Positions 30,335 through 39,196 of a stretch of 64,000 nucleotides of DNA are shown in pieces (the first letter of the stretch is position 1; every line of letters begins with the position of its first letter). The translations under genes were made by a program, and so were the position numbers. A model generated the notes under the pieces. The model ran no database searches and had not been told where the DNA came from. It saw only the letters and a list, made by a program, of their open reading frames with translations. The DNA comes from Pseudomonas fluvialis (GTDB taxonomy: Bacteria; Pseudomonadota; Gammaproteobacteria; Pseudomonadales; Pseudomonadaceae): the NCBI RefSeq assembly GCF_014207935.1, contig NZ_JACHLL010000001.1, positions 434,001 to 498,000 of the forward strand, given 5' to 3'.

Positions 30335-30336
30335 CA

Positions 30337-30361
30337 GCCCCTCTCCCGGAGGGAGAGGGGC
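30337..30361. terminator. Hairpin between rsmE and the ABC transporter genes
   Basis: GCCCCTCTCCC and GGGAGAGGGGC form an 11-bp stem around GGA just after the rsmE stop. There is no strong T-run, but its place between convergent genes fits a terminator for both. Confidence 0.6.
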
Positions 30362-30370
30362 TTGCCGCGT

Positions 30371-31105
30371 TCAGAGCACCTGGCGCAGGAAGCTCTGCGC
30401 ACGCGGGTCCTGCGGCTGTTCGAAGAACTGCGCCGGCGGCGCATCCTCCAGCAACTTGCCGTGATCGAAGAACAGCACGCGGTCAGCCACCTCGCGGGCG
30501 AACCCCATTTCGTGGGTCACCACCAGCATGGTCATGCCTTCCTGGGCCAGGGTCTTCATCACGTCCAGCACCTCGCCGACCATCTCCGGGTCGAGCGCCG
30601 AGGTCGGCTCGTCGAACAGCATGACCTTAGGCTCCATGCACAGCGCCCGGGCAATGGCCACCCGCTGCTGCTGGCCGCCGGACAGGCGCGCCGGATACTC
30701 GTCGGCCTTCTGCGCAATGCCCACCTTGGCCAGCAGCGCCCGTGCCTTGGCCTCGCGCTCGGCCTTGCCACGCTTGCGCACCACCTTCTGCGCCAGGCAC
30801 AGGTTTTCCAGCACAGTCATGTGCGGGAACAGGTTGAAGTGCTGGAACACCATACCCACCTCACGGCGGTAGGCATTGACGTCGGTCTTCGGGTTGGCCA
30901 GATCGACGCCGTCGATGGACACCGAACCGGAGTCCAGCTCCTCCAGGCCGTTGAGGCAGCGCAGGAAGGTCGATTTGCCGGAGCCGGAGGGGCCGATCAG
31001 CACCACCACCTCACCCTTGGCCACCGTTGTACTGACATCATCCACCGCGCGCACTTCATGGCCGCGGGCCTCGAACACTTTCAGCAGATTGCGGACTTCA
31101 ATCAC
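30371..31105 (-). CDS. Polar amino-acid ABC transporter ATPase
   Basis: The 244-residue protein (GTG start) has Walker [10 protein letters not shown] (about residues 33-41), signature [15 protein letters not shown] (about 141-155), Walker [15 protein letters not shown] and the switch His in VVTHEMGFA. It is most like GlnQ/HisP-type importers of polar amino acids. Its start overlaps the permease stop by 8 bp, so the two are coupled. Confidence 0.93.
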   Translation of the reverse strand: MIEVRNLLKVFEARGHEVRAVDDVSTTVAKGEVVVLIGPSGSGKSTFLRCLNGLEELDSGSVSIDGVDLANPKTDVNAYRREVGMVFQHFNLFPHMTVLENLCLAQKVVRKRGKAEREAKARALLAKVGIAQKADEYPARLSGGQQQRVAIARALCMEPKVMLFDEPTSALDPEMVGEVLDVMKTLAQEGMTMLVVTHEMGFAREVADRVLFFDHGKLLEDAPPAQFFEQPQDPRAQSFLRQVL

Positions 31106-32060
31106 TTTTCCCGAGCCTCCGCTCCAGACGGCCGGCGATATGCGACAGCGGCAGGTTGATGACGAGATAGAGGGCGGCGATGCAGAACCAGATCTCGAAG
31201 GTGGAGAACGAAGTGGTGATCGCCTCGCGGCCGCTCTTGGTCAGCTCGGTGATGGCAATCACCGACACCAGCGAGGTGTCCTTCACCAGGCTGATGAACT
31301 GCCCCGCCAGGGGTGGCAGCACCCGCTTGAAGGCCTGCGGCAGGATCACATGGCGCATCGACTGCGCCGCGGTCAGACCCAGCGAGCGCGCGGCTTCGTT
31401 CTGGCCCTTGGCCACCGACTGCACGCCAGCCCGCACGATTTCGCTGACATAGGCGCCGGTGAACAGCGCCAGCGCGGCAACCCCGGCAAACTCGCGTGAC
31501 AGGTTGAGCACGGTGCCGATGAAGAAGTAGAAGATGAATATCTGCACCAGCAGCGGCGTGCCGCGCACCAGCTCGACGTAAACCGTGGAGAGGTCGCGCA
31601 GGGTCGGATTGCTCGACAGCCGGCACAAGCCGCTGACCAAACCGATGAGCAGACCGAACACACCAGACAGCACCGAGATCCACAGGGTGGTCCACAGTCC
31701 CCAGAGCAGCGGACCGGCCGCCCAGTGGCGGGTCACACCGATCAGGTCACCCTCGGCCACATCGTCGCCCTCGGCCAGCTGCAGACTGTCGGAGGCCACC
31801 GACAAGTGCTGCTCGCCGCCACTCTCGGCGCTCAGGATCACATTCGCCAACTCGCCCTCGACGGTGATCGACTCGATCCGGCCGTAATCAGCGGCGCGCT
31901 GACTCTCCTCGGCCTGGTAGACGAAATACTGCGGCACCCGGTTCCAGCGCCATTCATAGGAAATCAGCGAAGTCGAATACCACAGGCCCCAGGCAGTCAG
32001 GGCCAGGATCAGCCCGGTCAGCAGGTGCCAGGGCCAGGTTCGGCGGTGTTTTCTAATCAC
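31098..32060 (-). CDS. Polar amino-acid ABC transporter permease with an unusual inserted domain
   Basis: The 320-residue permease (GTG start) has a first membrane helix (about residues 13-33). A soluble, acidic segment of about 75 residues follows (about 38-112), then the usual His/Glu/Gln-family permease core with the EAA loop [22 protein letters not shown] (about 240). Typical GlnP-type permeases are about 220 residues and lack this segment, which probably faces the periplasm. A 7-codon mini-ORF (MSEISRD) overlaps the start out of frame. A terminator-like hairpin lies between this gene and the binding-protein gene. Confidence 0.9.
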   Translation of the reverse strand: MIRKHRRTWPWHLLTGLILALTAWGLWYSTSLISYEWRWNRVPQYFVYQAEESQRAADYGRIESITVEGELANVILSAESGGEQHLSVASDSLQLAEGDDVAEGDLIGVTRHWAAGPLLWGLWTTLWISVLSGVFGLLIGLVSGLCRLSSNPTLRDLSTVYVELVRGTPLLVQIFIFYFFIGTVLNLSREFAGVAALALFTGAYVSEIVRAGVQSVAKGQNEAARSLGLTAAQSMRHVILPQAFKRVLPPLAGQFISLVKDTSLVSVIAITELTKSGREAITTSFSTFEIWFCIAALYLVINLPLSHIAGRLERRLGKSD

Positions 32061-32083
32061 GGGAAATCTCGCTCATGGCGGGG

Positions 32084-32119
32084 AACAAAAACAGGCCCGA
32101 CCTTGTGGGCCGGGCCTGT
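32084..32119 (-). terminator. Rho-independent attenuator between the binding-protein and permease genes
   Basis: On the minus strand ACAGGCCCG and CGGGCCTGT form a 9-bp stem around 11 bases, followed by TTTTTGTT. It lies after the solute-binding-protein stop and before the permease start, so it should lower transporter mRNA relative to binding-protein mRNA. Confidence 0.8.
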
Positions 32120-32153
32120 CGTCACCTGCGAGGACCGAAGTCCGACGCGGGGT

Positions 32154-32945
32154 TTATTCCATCTCTTTCAGCCAGTCGTTCTTCTTGAACCACTTGGCAT
32201 GGATGCGATCGTAGGTGCCATCGTGGCGGATCTGGTTCAGCCAGTTGTTGATCCAGTTCAGGCTGTCGTAGTCGCCCTTCTTCAGGCCGAAGGCCAGCGG
32301 CTCGAAGGTGAACGGCTGGTCGAGGAACACCAGCTTGCCGGCACCGGCCTTGTTCACCGCCACCACGTTGTACGGCGCGTCGTAGATGAAGGCATCGGCC
32401 TTGCCGTTGACCACGTCCATCACCGCTTCCTGCTCATTGTCGAAGCCGTGGTACTGGGCCTTAGCGATCAGCTTCTTGGCGACCATCTCGCCGGTGGTGC
32501 CGATCTTCGAGGTGATGCGGTACTGGGCATCATTCAGATCCTTGTAGGACTGGATCTTGCCCTGCAGCTCCTTACGGATCAGCAGCGTCTGGCCAACCAC
32601 GATGAAGGGCTCGGAGAAATTGACCCGCAGGTTGCGCTCCTGAGTCAGGGTCATGCCGGAACCGATCATGTCGAACTTGTCGGTCAGCAGGGCCGGGATG
32701 ATGCCGTCGTAGCTGGTCGACACCAGTTCCAGCTTGACGCCCATGGCCTTGGCCATGGCCTTGAGCAGATCCACCTCGAAGCCAATGATCTCACCACGCT
32801 TGTTGGTCATCTCGAAGGGCATGTAGGTCGGGTCCATGCCCACGCGCAGGGTACCGCGCTTGACCGCGTCATCGACCAGGCCGGCATGCGCCAGGCCGCT
32901 GAAGGCGCAAACGGAGAGCAGCAGAGAAGCCAGAATTTTCTTCAT
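32154..32945 (-). CDS. Polar amino-acid ABC transporter periplasmic binding protein
   Basis: The 263-residue protein has a signal peptide cleaved near GLAHA (residue 21). The family 3 solute-binding domain follows, with the LRVGMDPTYMPFEM strand, DGIIPALLTDKFDMI and FVVGQT-type segments. It captures an amino acid in the periplasm and delivers it to the permease. The specific ligand cannot be told from the sequence. It heads the three-gene operon. Confidence 0.93.
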   Translation of the reverse strand: MKKILASLLLSVCAFSGLAHAGLVDDAVKRGTLRVGMDPTYMPFEMTNKRGEIIGFEVDLLKAMAKAMGVKLELVSTSYDGIIPALLTDKFDMIGSGMTLTQERNLRVNFSEPFIVVGQTLLIRKELQGKIQSYKDLNDAQYRITSKIGTTGEMVAKKLIAKAQYHGFDNEQEAVMDVVNGKADAFIYDAPYNVVAVNKAGAGKLVFLDQPFTFEPLAFGLKKGDYDSLNWINNWLNQIRHDGTYDRIHAKWFKKNDWLKEME

Positions 32946-33187
32946 GGGTTTGTCCGGAAGGAAACGAAAAAGGGGGCGCCAGTGGATTAATCCCCGGCAT
33001 GGCGCGCATGCTACCGATCAGGCGTTGATCTTGCGAGAGGCACGGACGACTTCCGGACTGCCTGAAGGTAGTCGCCCTCTGGAAGCAGCCTGCAGACAGG
33101 ACGCACGCCTGCTACGCTGAAACTGTGCTGCGGCTGGCGCGAAACCCCGCCCCTGCTGTTCCGGGCACGCCTGATAATTACAAGAAT

Positions 33188-34993
33188 ATGCACAGAATCG
33201 TCCTTGTCCTCAGCCAGCTGTGGCTGGCCATCCTTACCCTGGCGAACCTGACCGTCTGTTCAGCGGCGCCCATCGATCTGCCTGGCAGCCCGGCCAGCGT
33301 GCAACTGCCGGCGGCACTGGAATACCGCTTCAGCGAGCAGCACCTCGACAGCCCGGCCCAGCTTGGCGACGCCCCGTGGCACCTCTGGCCGAGCAAGACC
33401 CTGCACCTGATCGGCGAGTCACGCCAGCTGTGGCTGCGCGTGCCGCTGACACTCGACTCCGGCGCACGACGCTGGCTGCTGCAGAGCGAATGGCCGCAGA
33501 TGGGCCGTATCCACGCCTTCATCGAGCAGGACGGGCAACTGCAGGCCCTGACGCAACGGCCACGTGAGCGCTACCCGACCTTCGAGCTGCCCGCTGCCGG
33601 AAGCGGCGCACCGGCCATGCTGTATGTGGCGGTGGCCTATTCCGATATTTCCCTGGTGCCGCTGCGCCTGCTCAGCGAGAACGAGCTTCAGAACTGGCGC
33701 GAACAGAGCAACCTCTGGCTCGGCCTGTTCTTCGGCCTGGGCCTGGCGGTGATCCTGTTCAACTTCTTTCTCTGGCTGAGTACCCGTACGCCGGCCTTCT
33801 TCTGGTATGTACTATTCCAGATTGCCGTGTACAGCTTCGAAGCAGTGCGCTTTGGCGTCTACGTGCCTTATCTGGGTGAGGCCAGCCACGGCCGCGCCTT
33901 TGTCTTCAGCGCCGGCCTGGCCTTTCTGTGCGGCAACCTGTTTGCCATCAAGCTGCTGGAGATCGAACAGATTGCTCCGCGCCACTGGCAGCTGTTCCGC
34001 TGGGTGGTGGCTGCCCTGAGCCTGTATGTGCTGCTACTGGCCACGCCCTGGTCGGCGCCGGTAATCGGCATCGCCATGCCGATCGCCACCTTTGGCGCGC
34101 TGGTTCCAGTGGTCATGGCGCTGCTCTATACCCGCGGCGCGCAGCGCTACCTCAAGCTCTACAGCCTGGCCTGGGGCTTGCTGATCCTCGGCACGCTGGT
34201 GCTCAACTTGAACCTGGTCGGCCTGATCGGCATGAGCTGGATTTCCACCTATGGTCAGCTGGTCGGCCTGTCGATCGAGGCCCTGCTGCTGTCCTTCGTC
34301 CTTGGCGCGCGCATGAACGACCTGCAGCGCGAACGCACGCTGATGGCCAACGAGTTGCTGACCATGAAGCAGGAGGCCAACCAGCGTCTGCAACGCGAGG
34401 TAGAAGAGAAGACCCGTGCGCTCAATCTGGCCATGGCCGAGCTGCGCCTGGCCAATGCCAGCCTGACCACCCGCAGTCTGACCGACCCGCTGACCGGCAT
34501 CGCCAACCGTCGGCATTTCGACGAGGTCCTGCCCAAGGCGCTGGCCCGTGCCACGCGCGAGCAGTCGAGCCTGTGCCTGGCGCTGTTCGATATCGATCAC
34601 TTCAAGTCGTTCAACGACCGCTACGGCCATCTGGTGGGTGACGACTGTCTGCGCCAGGTCGCCCAGACCCTGCAGGCACAACTGCAGCGGCCGGACGACC
34701 TGCTGGCCCGCTACGGCGGTGAGGAATTTGTCCTGCTGCTGCCGGCCACCCACTTCGAGGGCGCCCTGCAGCTTCTGGAGGAGCTGCGCGAGGCGATCGC
34801 CGCCATCGACTTCCATGTCGACGGCCAGCACGTGCCGATCACCGTCAGCGGGGGTTGTGCCAGCTGGCCCGGCAGCCTCAACAGCATCGCGCCGGAACAG
34901 TTGATCGAGGCCGCCGACCAGCAGCTGTACCTGGCCAAGCAGCAGGGGCGCAACCGCATCTGCGGCGTCACCCTGGACAGCATCAGCGCCTGA
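33188..34993 (+). CDS. 7TMR-DISM diguanylate cyclase
   Basis: From the ATG at 33188 the protein is 601 residues. A signal peptide precedes a periplasmic 7TMR-DISM extracellular sensor (about residues 40-180). Seven membrane helices follow (about 195-390), then a coiled coil (about 400-440) and a GGDEF domain (about 445-600). The active loop is GGEEF, and the inhibitory I-site RPDD sits exactly five residues before it. It should make cyclic di-GMP from GTP and be feedback inhibited by the product. DISM domains are thought to sense carbohydrates or other small molecules, but the ligand is unknown. Confidence 0.93.
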   Translation: MHRIVLVLSQLWLAILTLANLTVCSAAPIDLPGSPASVQLPAALEYRFSEQHLDSPAQLGDAPWHLWPSKTLHLIGESRQLWLRVPLTLDSGARRWLLQSEWPQMGRIHAFIEQDGQLQALTQRPRERYPTFELPAAGSGAPAMLYVAVAYSDISLVPLRLLSENELQNWREQSNLWLGLFFGLGLAVILFNFFLWLSTRTPAFFWYVLFQIAVYSFEAVRFGVYVPYLGEASHGRAFVFSAGLAFLCGNLFAIKLLEIEQIAPRHWQLFRWVVAALSLYVLLLATPWSAPVIGIAMPIATFGALVPVVMALLYTRGAQRYLKLYSLAWGLLILGTLVLNLNLVGLIGMSWISTYGQLVGLSIEALLLSFVLGARMNDLQRERTLMANELLTMKQEANQRLQREVEEKTRALNLAMAELRLANASLTTRSLTDPLTGIANRRHFDEVLPKALARATREQSSLCLALFDIDHFKSFNDRYGHLVGDDCLRQVAQTLQAQLQRPDDLLARYGGEEFVLLLPATHFEGALQLLEELREAIAAIDFHVDGQHVPITVSGGCASWPGSLNSIAPEQLIEAADQQLYLAKQQGRNRICGVTLDSISA

Positions 34994-35014
34994 CTGTCTC
35001 GTTTTGGAAGAGAC

Positions 35015-35452
35015 TCAGCTTTCCAGCAGGAAGGTCACCGGCCCGTCATTGATCAGGTGCACCTGCATGTCGGCGCCAAAGCGCCCGGTGGCTACCGGGT
35101 CGTGCTGCTGGCGCGCCAGACCGACCAGATGATCGAACAATGCCTCGCCCTGCGCCGGCGGCGCCGCGGTGGAAAAGCCCGGCCGCAGGCCCTTGCGTGT
35201 ATCGGCAGCGAGGGTGAACTGGGAGACCAGCAGCAGGCCGCCCGCCACCTCGGTCAGCGACAGGTTCATCTTGCCGTCGCTGTCACTGAACACCCGGTAA
35301 TTGAGCAGCTTGTGCAGCAGTTTGGCGGCACTGGCTTCGCTGTCCTGTGGCTCCACACCGACCAGCACCAGCAGGCCCTGATCGATGGCGCCAACCACCT
35401 CGCCAGCCACTTCGACGTGAGCCTGGCGCACCCGTTGAATCAGCGCCTTCAT
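35015..35452 (-). CDS. dtd: D-aminoacyl-tRNA deacylase
   Basis: The 145-residue protein has the DTD signatures [36 protein letters not shown] (about residues 75-92) and the C-terminal [11 protein letters not shown]. It removes D-amino acids mischarged on tRNA. Its start overlaps the pip stop by 4 bp, the usual pip-dtd pairing in Pseudomonas. Confidence 0.96.
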   Translation of the reverse strand: MKALIQRVRQAHVEVAGEVVGAIDQGLLVLVGVEPQDSEASAAKLLHKLLNYRVFSDSDGKMNLSLTEVAGGLLLVSQFTLAADTRKGLRPGFSTAAPPAQGEALFDHLVGLARQQHDPVATGRFGADMQVHLINDGPVTFLLES

Positions 35453-36420
35453 GCTTCTTCGGGTGGCAGATCAAGCAGGCGCCGTGCAATCTGGCTGGTC
35501 GCCCGCAGCAGCGCATCGGTAATCCCGGCCTCGGCGGCGGAATGACCGGCATCGCGGATAATCTGCAACTCGCTGTTCGGCCAGGCCTTGTGCAGCGCCC
35601 AGGCATTGTCCAGCGGGCAGATGGCGTCGTAGCGACCATGCACGATGACACCCGGCAGGTGGGCGATCTTGTGCATGTCGCGCAGCAGCTGATCGCTCTC
35701 GAGGAAGGCATTGTTGACGAAGTAGTGGCACTCGATACGGGCGATCGACAGGGCGCGATGGGCATCACTGAAGCGATCGACCACCTGCGGATTGGGGCGC
35801 AGGGTCGCGGTGCGGCCCTCCCAGGTCGACCAGGCCTTGGCGGCGTGCATCTGGGCAATCTGGTCGGCACCGGTCAGGCGCTTGTAGAAGGCCTGCATGA
35901 GGTCACCCTGCTCCTCCGCCGGGATCGGCGCCAGGTAATCCTCCCAGTAATCCGGGAACAGGCGGCTGGCGCCTTCCTGGTAGAACCAGTGGAAGTCCTG
36001 CGGACGACAGAGAAAGATGCCGCGCAGGATCAGTGCATGCACGCGCTCGGGATGGGTCTGCGCGTAAGCGAGACTGAGGGTCGAACCCCAGGAGCCGCCG
36101 AACAGCACCCATTTCTCGATACCCAGGTGCTCGCGGATGCGTTCCAGGTCGGCGACCAGATCCCAGGTAGTGTTGTTTTCCAGGCTGGCATGCGGCGTGG
36201 AGCGGCCGCAACCACGCTGATCGAAGGTGACGATGCGGTACAGACTGGGGTCGAAGAAGCGCCGACTCAGAGCGTCGCAGCCGGCACCCGGACCACCGTG
36301 GATGAACACCACCGGCAGGCCGTCCGCCGAGCCACTCTCATCCACGTACAGCACATGCGGGGCCTCGACGGGCAGCTCATGGCGGGCGTAGGGTTTGATT
36401 TCCGGAAACACGGTCAGCAT
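35449..36420 (-). CDS. pip: Proline iminopeptidase
   Basis: From the ATG at 36418-36420 the enzyme is 323 residues ([16 protein letters not shown]); the upstream in-frame ATG at 36438 adds six residues. The alpha/beta-hydrolase (S33) fold shows HGGPGAGC (oxyanion), DQRGCGRS, the nucleophile elbow GGSWGS, the Asp in GRYDAICP and the His in DAGHSA. It removes N-terminal proline from peptides. It is coupled with dtd. Confidence 0.95.
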   Translation of the reverse strand: MLTVFPEIKPYARHELPVEAPHVLYVDESGSADGLPVVFIHGGPGAGCDALSRRFFDPSLYRIVTFDQRGCGRSTPHASLENNTTWDLVADLERIREHLGIEKWVLFGGSWGSTLSLAYAQTHPERVHALILRGIFLCRPQDFHWFYQEGASRLFPDYWEDYLAPIPAEEQGDLMQAFYKRLTGADQIAQMHAAKAWSTWEGRTATLRPNPQVVDRFSDAHRALSIARIECHYFVNNAFLESDQLLRDMHKIAHLPGVIVHGRYDAICPLDNAWALHKAWPNSELQIIRDAGHSAAEAGITDALLRATSQIARRLLDLPPEEA

Positions 36421-36497
36421 GGTGAACACTCCAGTCACTGCGTGGAGCGCGCACCCGCGCTCCCGTCCATCAGCGCATCATAACGAGGATTGCACCA

Positions 36498-36929
36498 ATG
36501 AGCATGCCACGCCGCACGCTGCTGCTGTTCAGCCTTCTGTTGGCACTCTGCGGCTGCCGCCAGGAGGGCCCGCTGGAGCGGGTTCAACAGAACGCCGCGC
36601 TTCTGCAGGAGGCCCTGCAGAAAAAGGACGCCGGCACGGTGATGGACCTGCTGCACGCCGACTTTCTCGCCCAGAATCAGTACCGCCGCGACTGGGCGCA
36701 GCGCAGCATGGCCCTGTACTTTCTGCGTCACAAGAAGATCGGCGTCAGCATCCTGAGTCAGGAAAGCCGCCTGGACAGCAGCTACAGCGACCGCGCCTAC
36801 AGCAGCGCGCAAGTGCTGCTGACCGGTGCCGACAACCTGCTGCCGGACAGCGCACACCCCTACGACCTGAAGCTGGAATGGTGGCTGGTAGACGGAGACT
36901 GGCAGCTGGCGCGCCTGGCGTGGGAGTAG
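36498..36929 (+). CDS. Small lipoprotein of unknown function
   Basis: The 143-residue product has a lipoprotein signal with lipobox LCGC (Cys20). It is followed by a compact alpha+beta domain of about 110 residues (EALQKKDAGTVMDLLHADF onward, ending WWLVDGDWQLARLAWE). The pattern of helices then strands ending in a tryptophan-rich strand resembles the NTF2/SnoaL cone fold. I do not recognise a specific family. It is a single gene, divergent from pip, with a MITE-like repeat immediately downstream. Confidence 0.8.
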   Translation: MSMPRRTLLLFSLLLALCGCRQEGPLERVQQNAALLQEALQKKDAGTVMDLLHADFLAQNQYRRDWAQRSMALYFLRHKKIGVSILSQESRLDSSYSDRAYSSAQVLLTGADNLLPDSAHPYDLKLEWWLVDGDWQLARLAWE

Positions 36930-36936
36930 GCGCGCA

Positions 36937-37207
36937 GCAGGCCGTTGTAAAACGTTGGCGAGGCCGCCAGCGCAAGGCGCTATGTAGTAACAGCCTCCGG
37001 CTGGTCAAAACGGCGAAAAAGCGCAGTTTACGAATGGTAAATGAGCATTTGATTCGCTTCGCTCACCCCTTTGGGGCGTGCTAAAGCACGTTCAGCCTCT
37101 GGCTGTGAGCCTGTTTTTAACGCCACGATGGCAACGCACGACTGCTTAGATGCAGGAGGTAGGGCGACGCTGTGAGCCAAAGCCGAGGTAGTTTTTCAAC
37201 AGTCTGC
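36937..37207. repeat. MITE-like noncoding element with terminal inverted repeats
   Basis: The ends GCAGGCCGTTGTAAAAC (36937-36953) and, on the other strand, GCAGACTGTTGAAAAAC (37207-37191) match at 14 of 17 positions. The 271-bp interior has no credible gene but holds small palindromes such as GTGCTAAAGCAC (37078-37089) and CAGCC-TCT-GGCTG. It fills the space between convergent genes. I recall sequences of this kind as dispersed intergenic elements in Pseudomonas but cannot test copy number here. No target duplication is visible. Confidence 0.6.
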
Positions 37208-37214
37208 GAGGTGA

Positions 37215-37745
37215 TCAGGGGCCGCGCCAGATCAGCTCATCGGTGACGAAGCCGCGGGCATGCGCCTCGTCCAGCAGCAACTGACGCTGCGCTGGGCTGA
37301 TCTGCTGCTCCCGTGACAGCAGCCAGAGGTACTCGCGATTGGGGTTGCCGACCAGGGCCAACTGGTAACCCTCATCCAGATAGAGCACCCAGTAGTCGCC
37401 ACGGGCGACATTGGGAAACAGCTGGGCGAACCAGTTATCGAAGCGCACCCACAGCTTGTCGGTCTGCCCCGCCTGCTGAGGCTCTGCACGACCCTCGGCC
37501 TGCTGCCACTCGCCGTCGTGAGTCAGACATCGGTTGCGCACCGCCACGCGGCCATCGTCCTGCAAGCGGTAGTGGGCTTCGGACTGCGCGCAGTTGCGCT
37601 GAAAGAACATCGGCAGACGCGCCTGCTCGTACCAGGTGCCCTGATAGCGCTGCAGATCGACCGAACCGACCGTGGCCGGCGGCGTCACCTGACTCGCACA
37701 GCCGGTCAGCAGCAGGGCCAGCAGGCAAGCCGTCAGGCGCTTCAT
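37215..37745 (-). CDS. blc: Bacterial lipocalin, outer-membrane lipoprotein
   Basis: The 176-residue protein has lipobox LTGC (Cys16). The lipocalin signature GTWYEQARLP (about residues 36-45) and the later YWVLYLDEGYQLALVGNP and YLWLLSRE strands are those of Blc. Blc is an outer-membrane protein that binds lysophospholipids and fatty acids. Its start overlaps the stop of a second lipoprotein gene by 4 bp. Confidence 0.92.
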   Translation of the reverse strand: MKRLTACLLALLLTGCASQVTPPATVGSVDLQRYQGTWYEQARLPMFFQRNCAQSEAHYRLQDDGRVAVRNRCLTHDGEWQQAEGRAEPQQAGQTDKLWVRFDNWFAQLFPNVARGDYWVLYLDEGYQLALVGNPNREYLWLLSREQQISPAQRQLLLDEAHARGFVTDELIWRGP

Positions 37746-37996
37746 TTCAGGCCGTTACCGGAAAACATCATTACCTTGTCGCCGGCGTACTGCACGCTGA
37801 TCGAAGTTTTTTCATCGCCCCAAGTGCAGCTGGTCAGGCCAATGGCACCGGCGCACTCCGTCGGCTCACCGATCAATGCCTCGACCTCGGCCTTGGTCAT
37901 ACCGGCCTTGAGCTTGGCGTAGTTTTCCTGATTGACCTTGCTGCAGGCCGCCAGCAGAACACAGAACGACAGCAAAGCAATTCGACGGATGAACAT
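37742..37996 (-). CDS. Small SmpA/OmlA-like lipoprotein
   Basis: From the ATG at 37994-37996 the product is 84 residues with lipobox LAAC (Cys18). The mature part (NYAKLKAGMTKAEVEALIGEPTEC, then a beta strand pair) resembles the BamE/SmpA fold, also annotated DUF3862. The longer in-frame start at 38038 would put the signal peptide internally, so I reject it. It is coupled to blc by a 4-bp overlap. Confidence 0.85.
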   Translation of the reverse strand: MFIRRIALLSFCVLLAACSKVNQENYAKLKAGMTKAEVEALIGEPTECAGAIGLTSCTWGDEKTSISVQYAGDKVMMFSGNGLK

Positions 37997-38103
37997 GAGC
38001 TGGGACTCCCAGTGGTTAAGGTGCTGCCAGCCTGACACAAGCCAGCCGCACCTGCTGTGACGCCCGGCTAACTCGGCGATCTGCGAGAGACCGCCGAAGC
38101 CGA

Positions 38104-39111
38104 TCAGTTCTGATGGTAGGCGGTAACGCGCTCGACTTCTTCCTTGGAGCCCAGAAACACCGCCACGCGCTGGTGCAGCGAGGTCGGCTGGATGTCGAGA
38201 ATGCGCTGGCTGCCATTGGTCGCGGCGCCACCGGCCTGCTCGATCAGCATCGACATCGGGTTGGCCTCGTACATCAGGCGCAGTTTGCCCGGCTTTTCCG
38301 GCTCGCGGGCATCGCGCGGGTACATGAACAGGCCGCCACGGGTGAGGATACGGTGCACGTCGGCAACCATAGAGGCGATCCAGCGCATGTTGTAGTTCTT
38401 GCCCAGCGGGCCTTCCTTGCCGGCCAGCAGCTCGGAGACGTAGCGCTGCACCGGGGCTTCCCAGTGACGCTGGTTGGACATGTTGATGGCGAATTCGGCG
38501 GTGCTTTCCGGTACGCGGATGTTGTCGTGGGTAAGCACGAAGCTGCCCATCTCGCGATCCAGGGTAAAGCCCATCACGCCGTCGCCGAGGGTCAGCATCA
38601 GCATGGTCTGCGGACCGTAGATGGCATAACCGGCCGCGACCTGCTCGGTACCCGGCTGGAGGAAAGCCTCTTCACCGAGATCGCCCTCGGCACCATTGCG
38701 ATCCGGGCAGCGCAGCACGGAGAAGATAGTGCCAACCGAGACGTTGACGTCGATGTTGGAGGAGCCGTCCAGCGGGTCGAACACCAGCAGGTAGGCGCCT
38801 TTCGGGTACTTGCCGGGAATCTGGTAGGCATTGTCCATTTCTTCGGACGCCATGCCGGCCAGGTGGCCGCCCCATTCGTTGGCTTCGAGGAGAATCTCGT
38901 TGGAGATTACGTCGAGCTTCTTCTGCACCTCGCCCTGCACGTTCTCGGTGCCCATGCTGCCGAGTACACCGCCGAGGGCGCCTTTGGAAACCGCATGGCT
39001 GATTTCCTTGCAGGCACGCGCCACGACCTCAATCAGGAAACGCAGATCGGCCGGGGTGTTGTGACTGCGGGTCTGCTCGATCAGATAACGGCTCAGGGTA
39101 ACGCGGGACAT
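38104..39111 (-). CDS. fbp: Class I fructose-1,6-bisphosphatase
   Basis: The 335-residue enzyme has the FBPase I metal and phosphate motifs [24 protein letters not shown] (about residues 106-130) and a C-terminal sugar-binding region [21 protein letters not shown] (about 275-295). It makes fructose 6-phosphate, the essential step of gluconeogenesis, which pseudomonads use heavily when growing on organic acids. A GGAG ribosome-binding site precedes the ATG. Confidence 0.97.
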   Translation of the reverse strand: MSRVTLSRYLIEQTRSHNTPADLRFLIEVVARACKEISHAVSKGALGGVLGSMGTENVQGEVQKKLDVISNEILLEANEWGGHLAGMASEEMDNAYQIPGKYPKGAYLLVFDPLDGSSNIDVNVSVGTIFSVLRCPDRNGAEGDLGEEAFLQPGTEQVAAGYAIYGPQTMLMLTLGDGVMGFTLDREMGSFVLTHDNIRVPESTAEFAINMSNQRHWEAPVQRYVSELLAGKEGPLGKNYNMRWIASMVADVHRILTRGGLFMYPRDAREPEKPGKLRLMYEANPMSMLIEQAGGAATNGSQRILDIQPTSLHQRVAVFLGSKEEVERVTAYHQN

Positions 39112-39158
39112 GGAAGGCTCCGGAGAGAAGGGAAAACTGGCGCGCAGTTTACCCTGTT

Positions 39159-39189
39159 ACGGCCGGCAGCGCCTCCCACTGCCGGCCGT
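39159..39189 (-). terminator. Stem-loop after estA
   Basis: ACGGCCGGCAG and CTGCCGGCCGT form an 11-bp stem around a 9-base loop, 8 bases beyond the estA stop. No T-run follows, so termination strength is uncertain. Confidence 0.55.
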
Positions 39190-39196
39190 GGCCGAC

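Noticed and set aside
36395..37084. 229-codon plus-strand ORF running from pip into the repeat element
   Set aside because: It overlaps the real lipoprotein gene in another frame and its end is made of repeat sequence.
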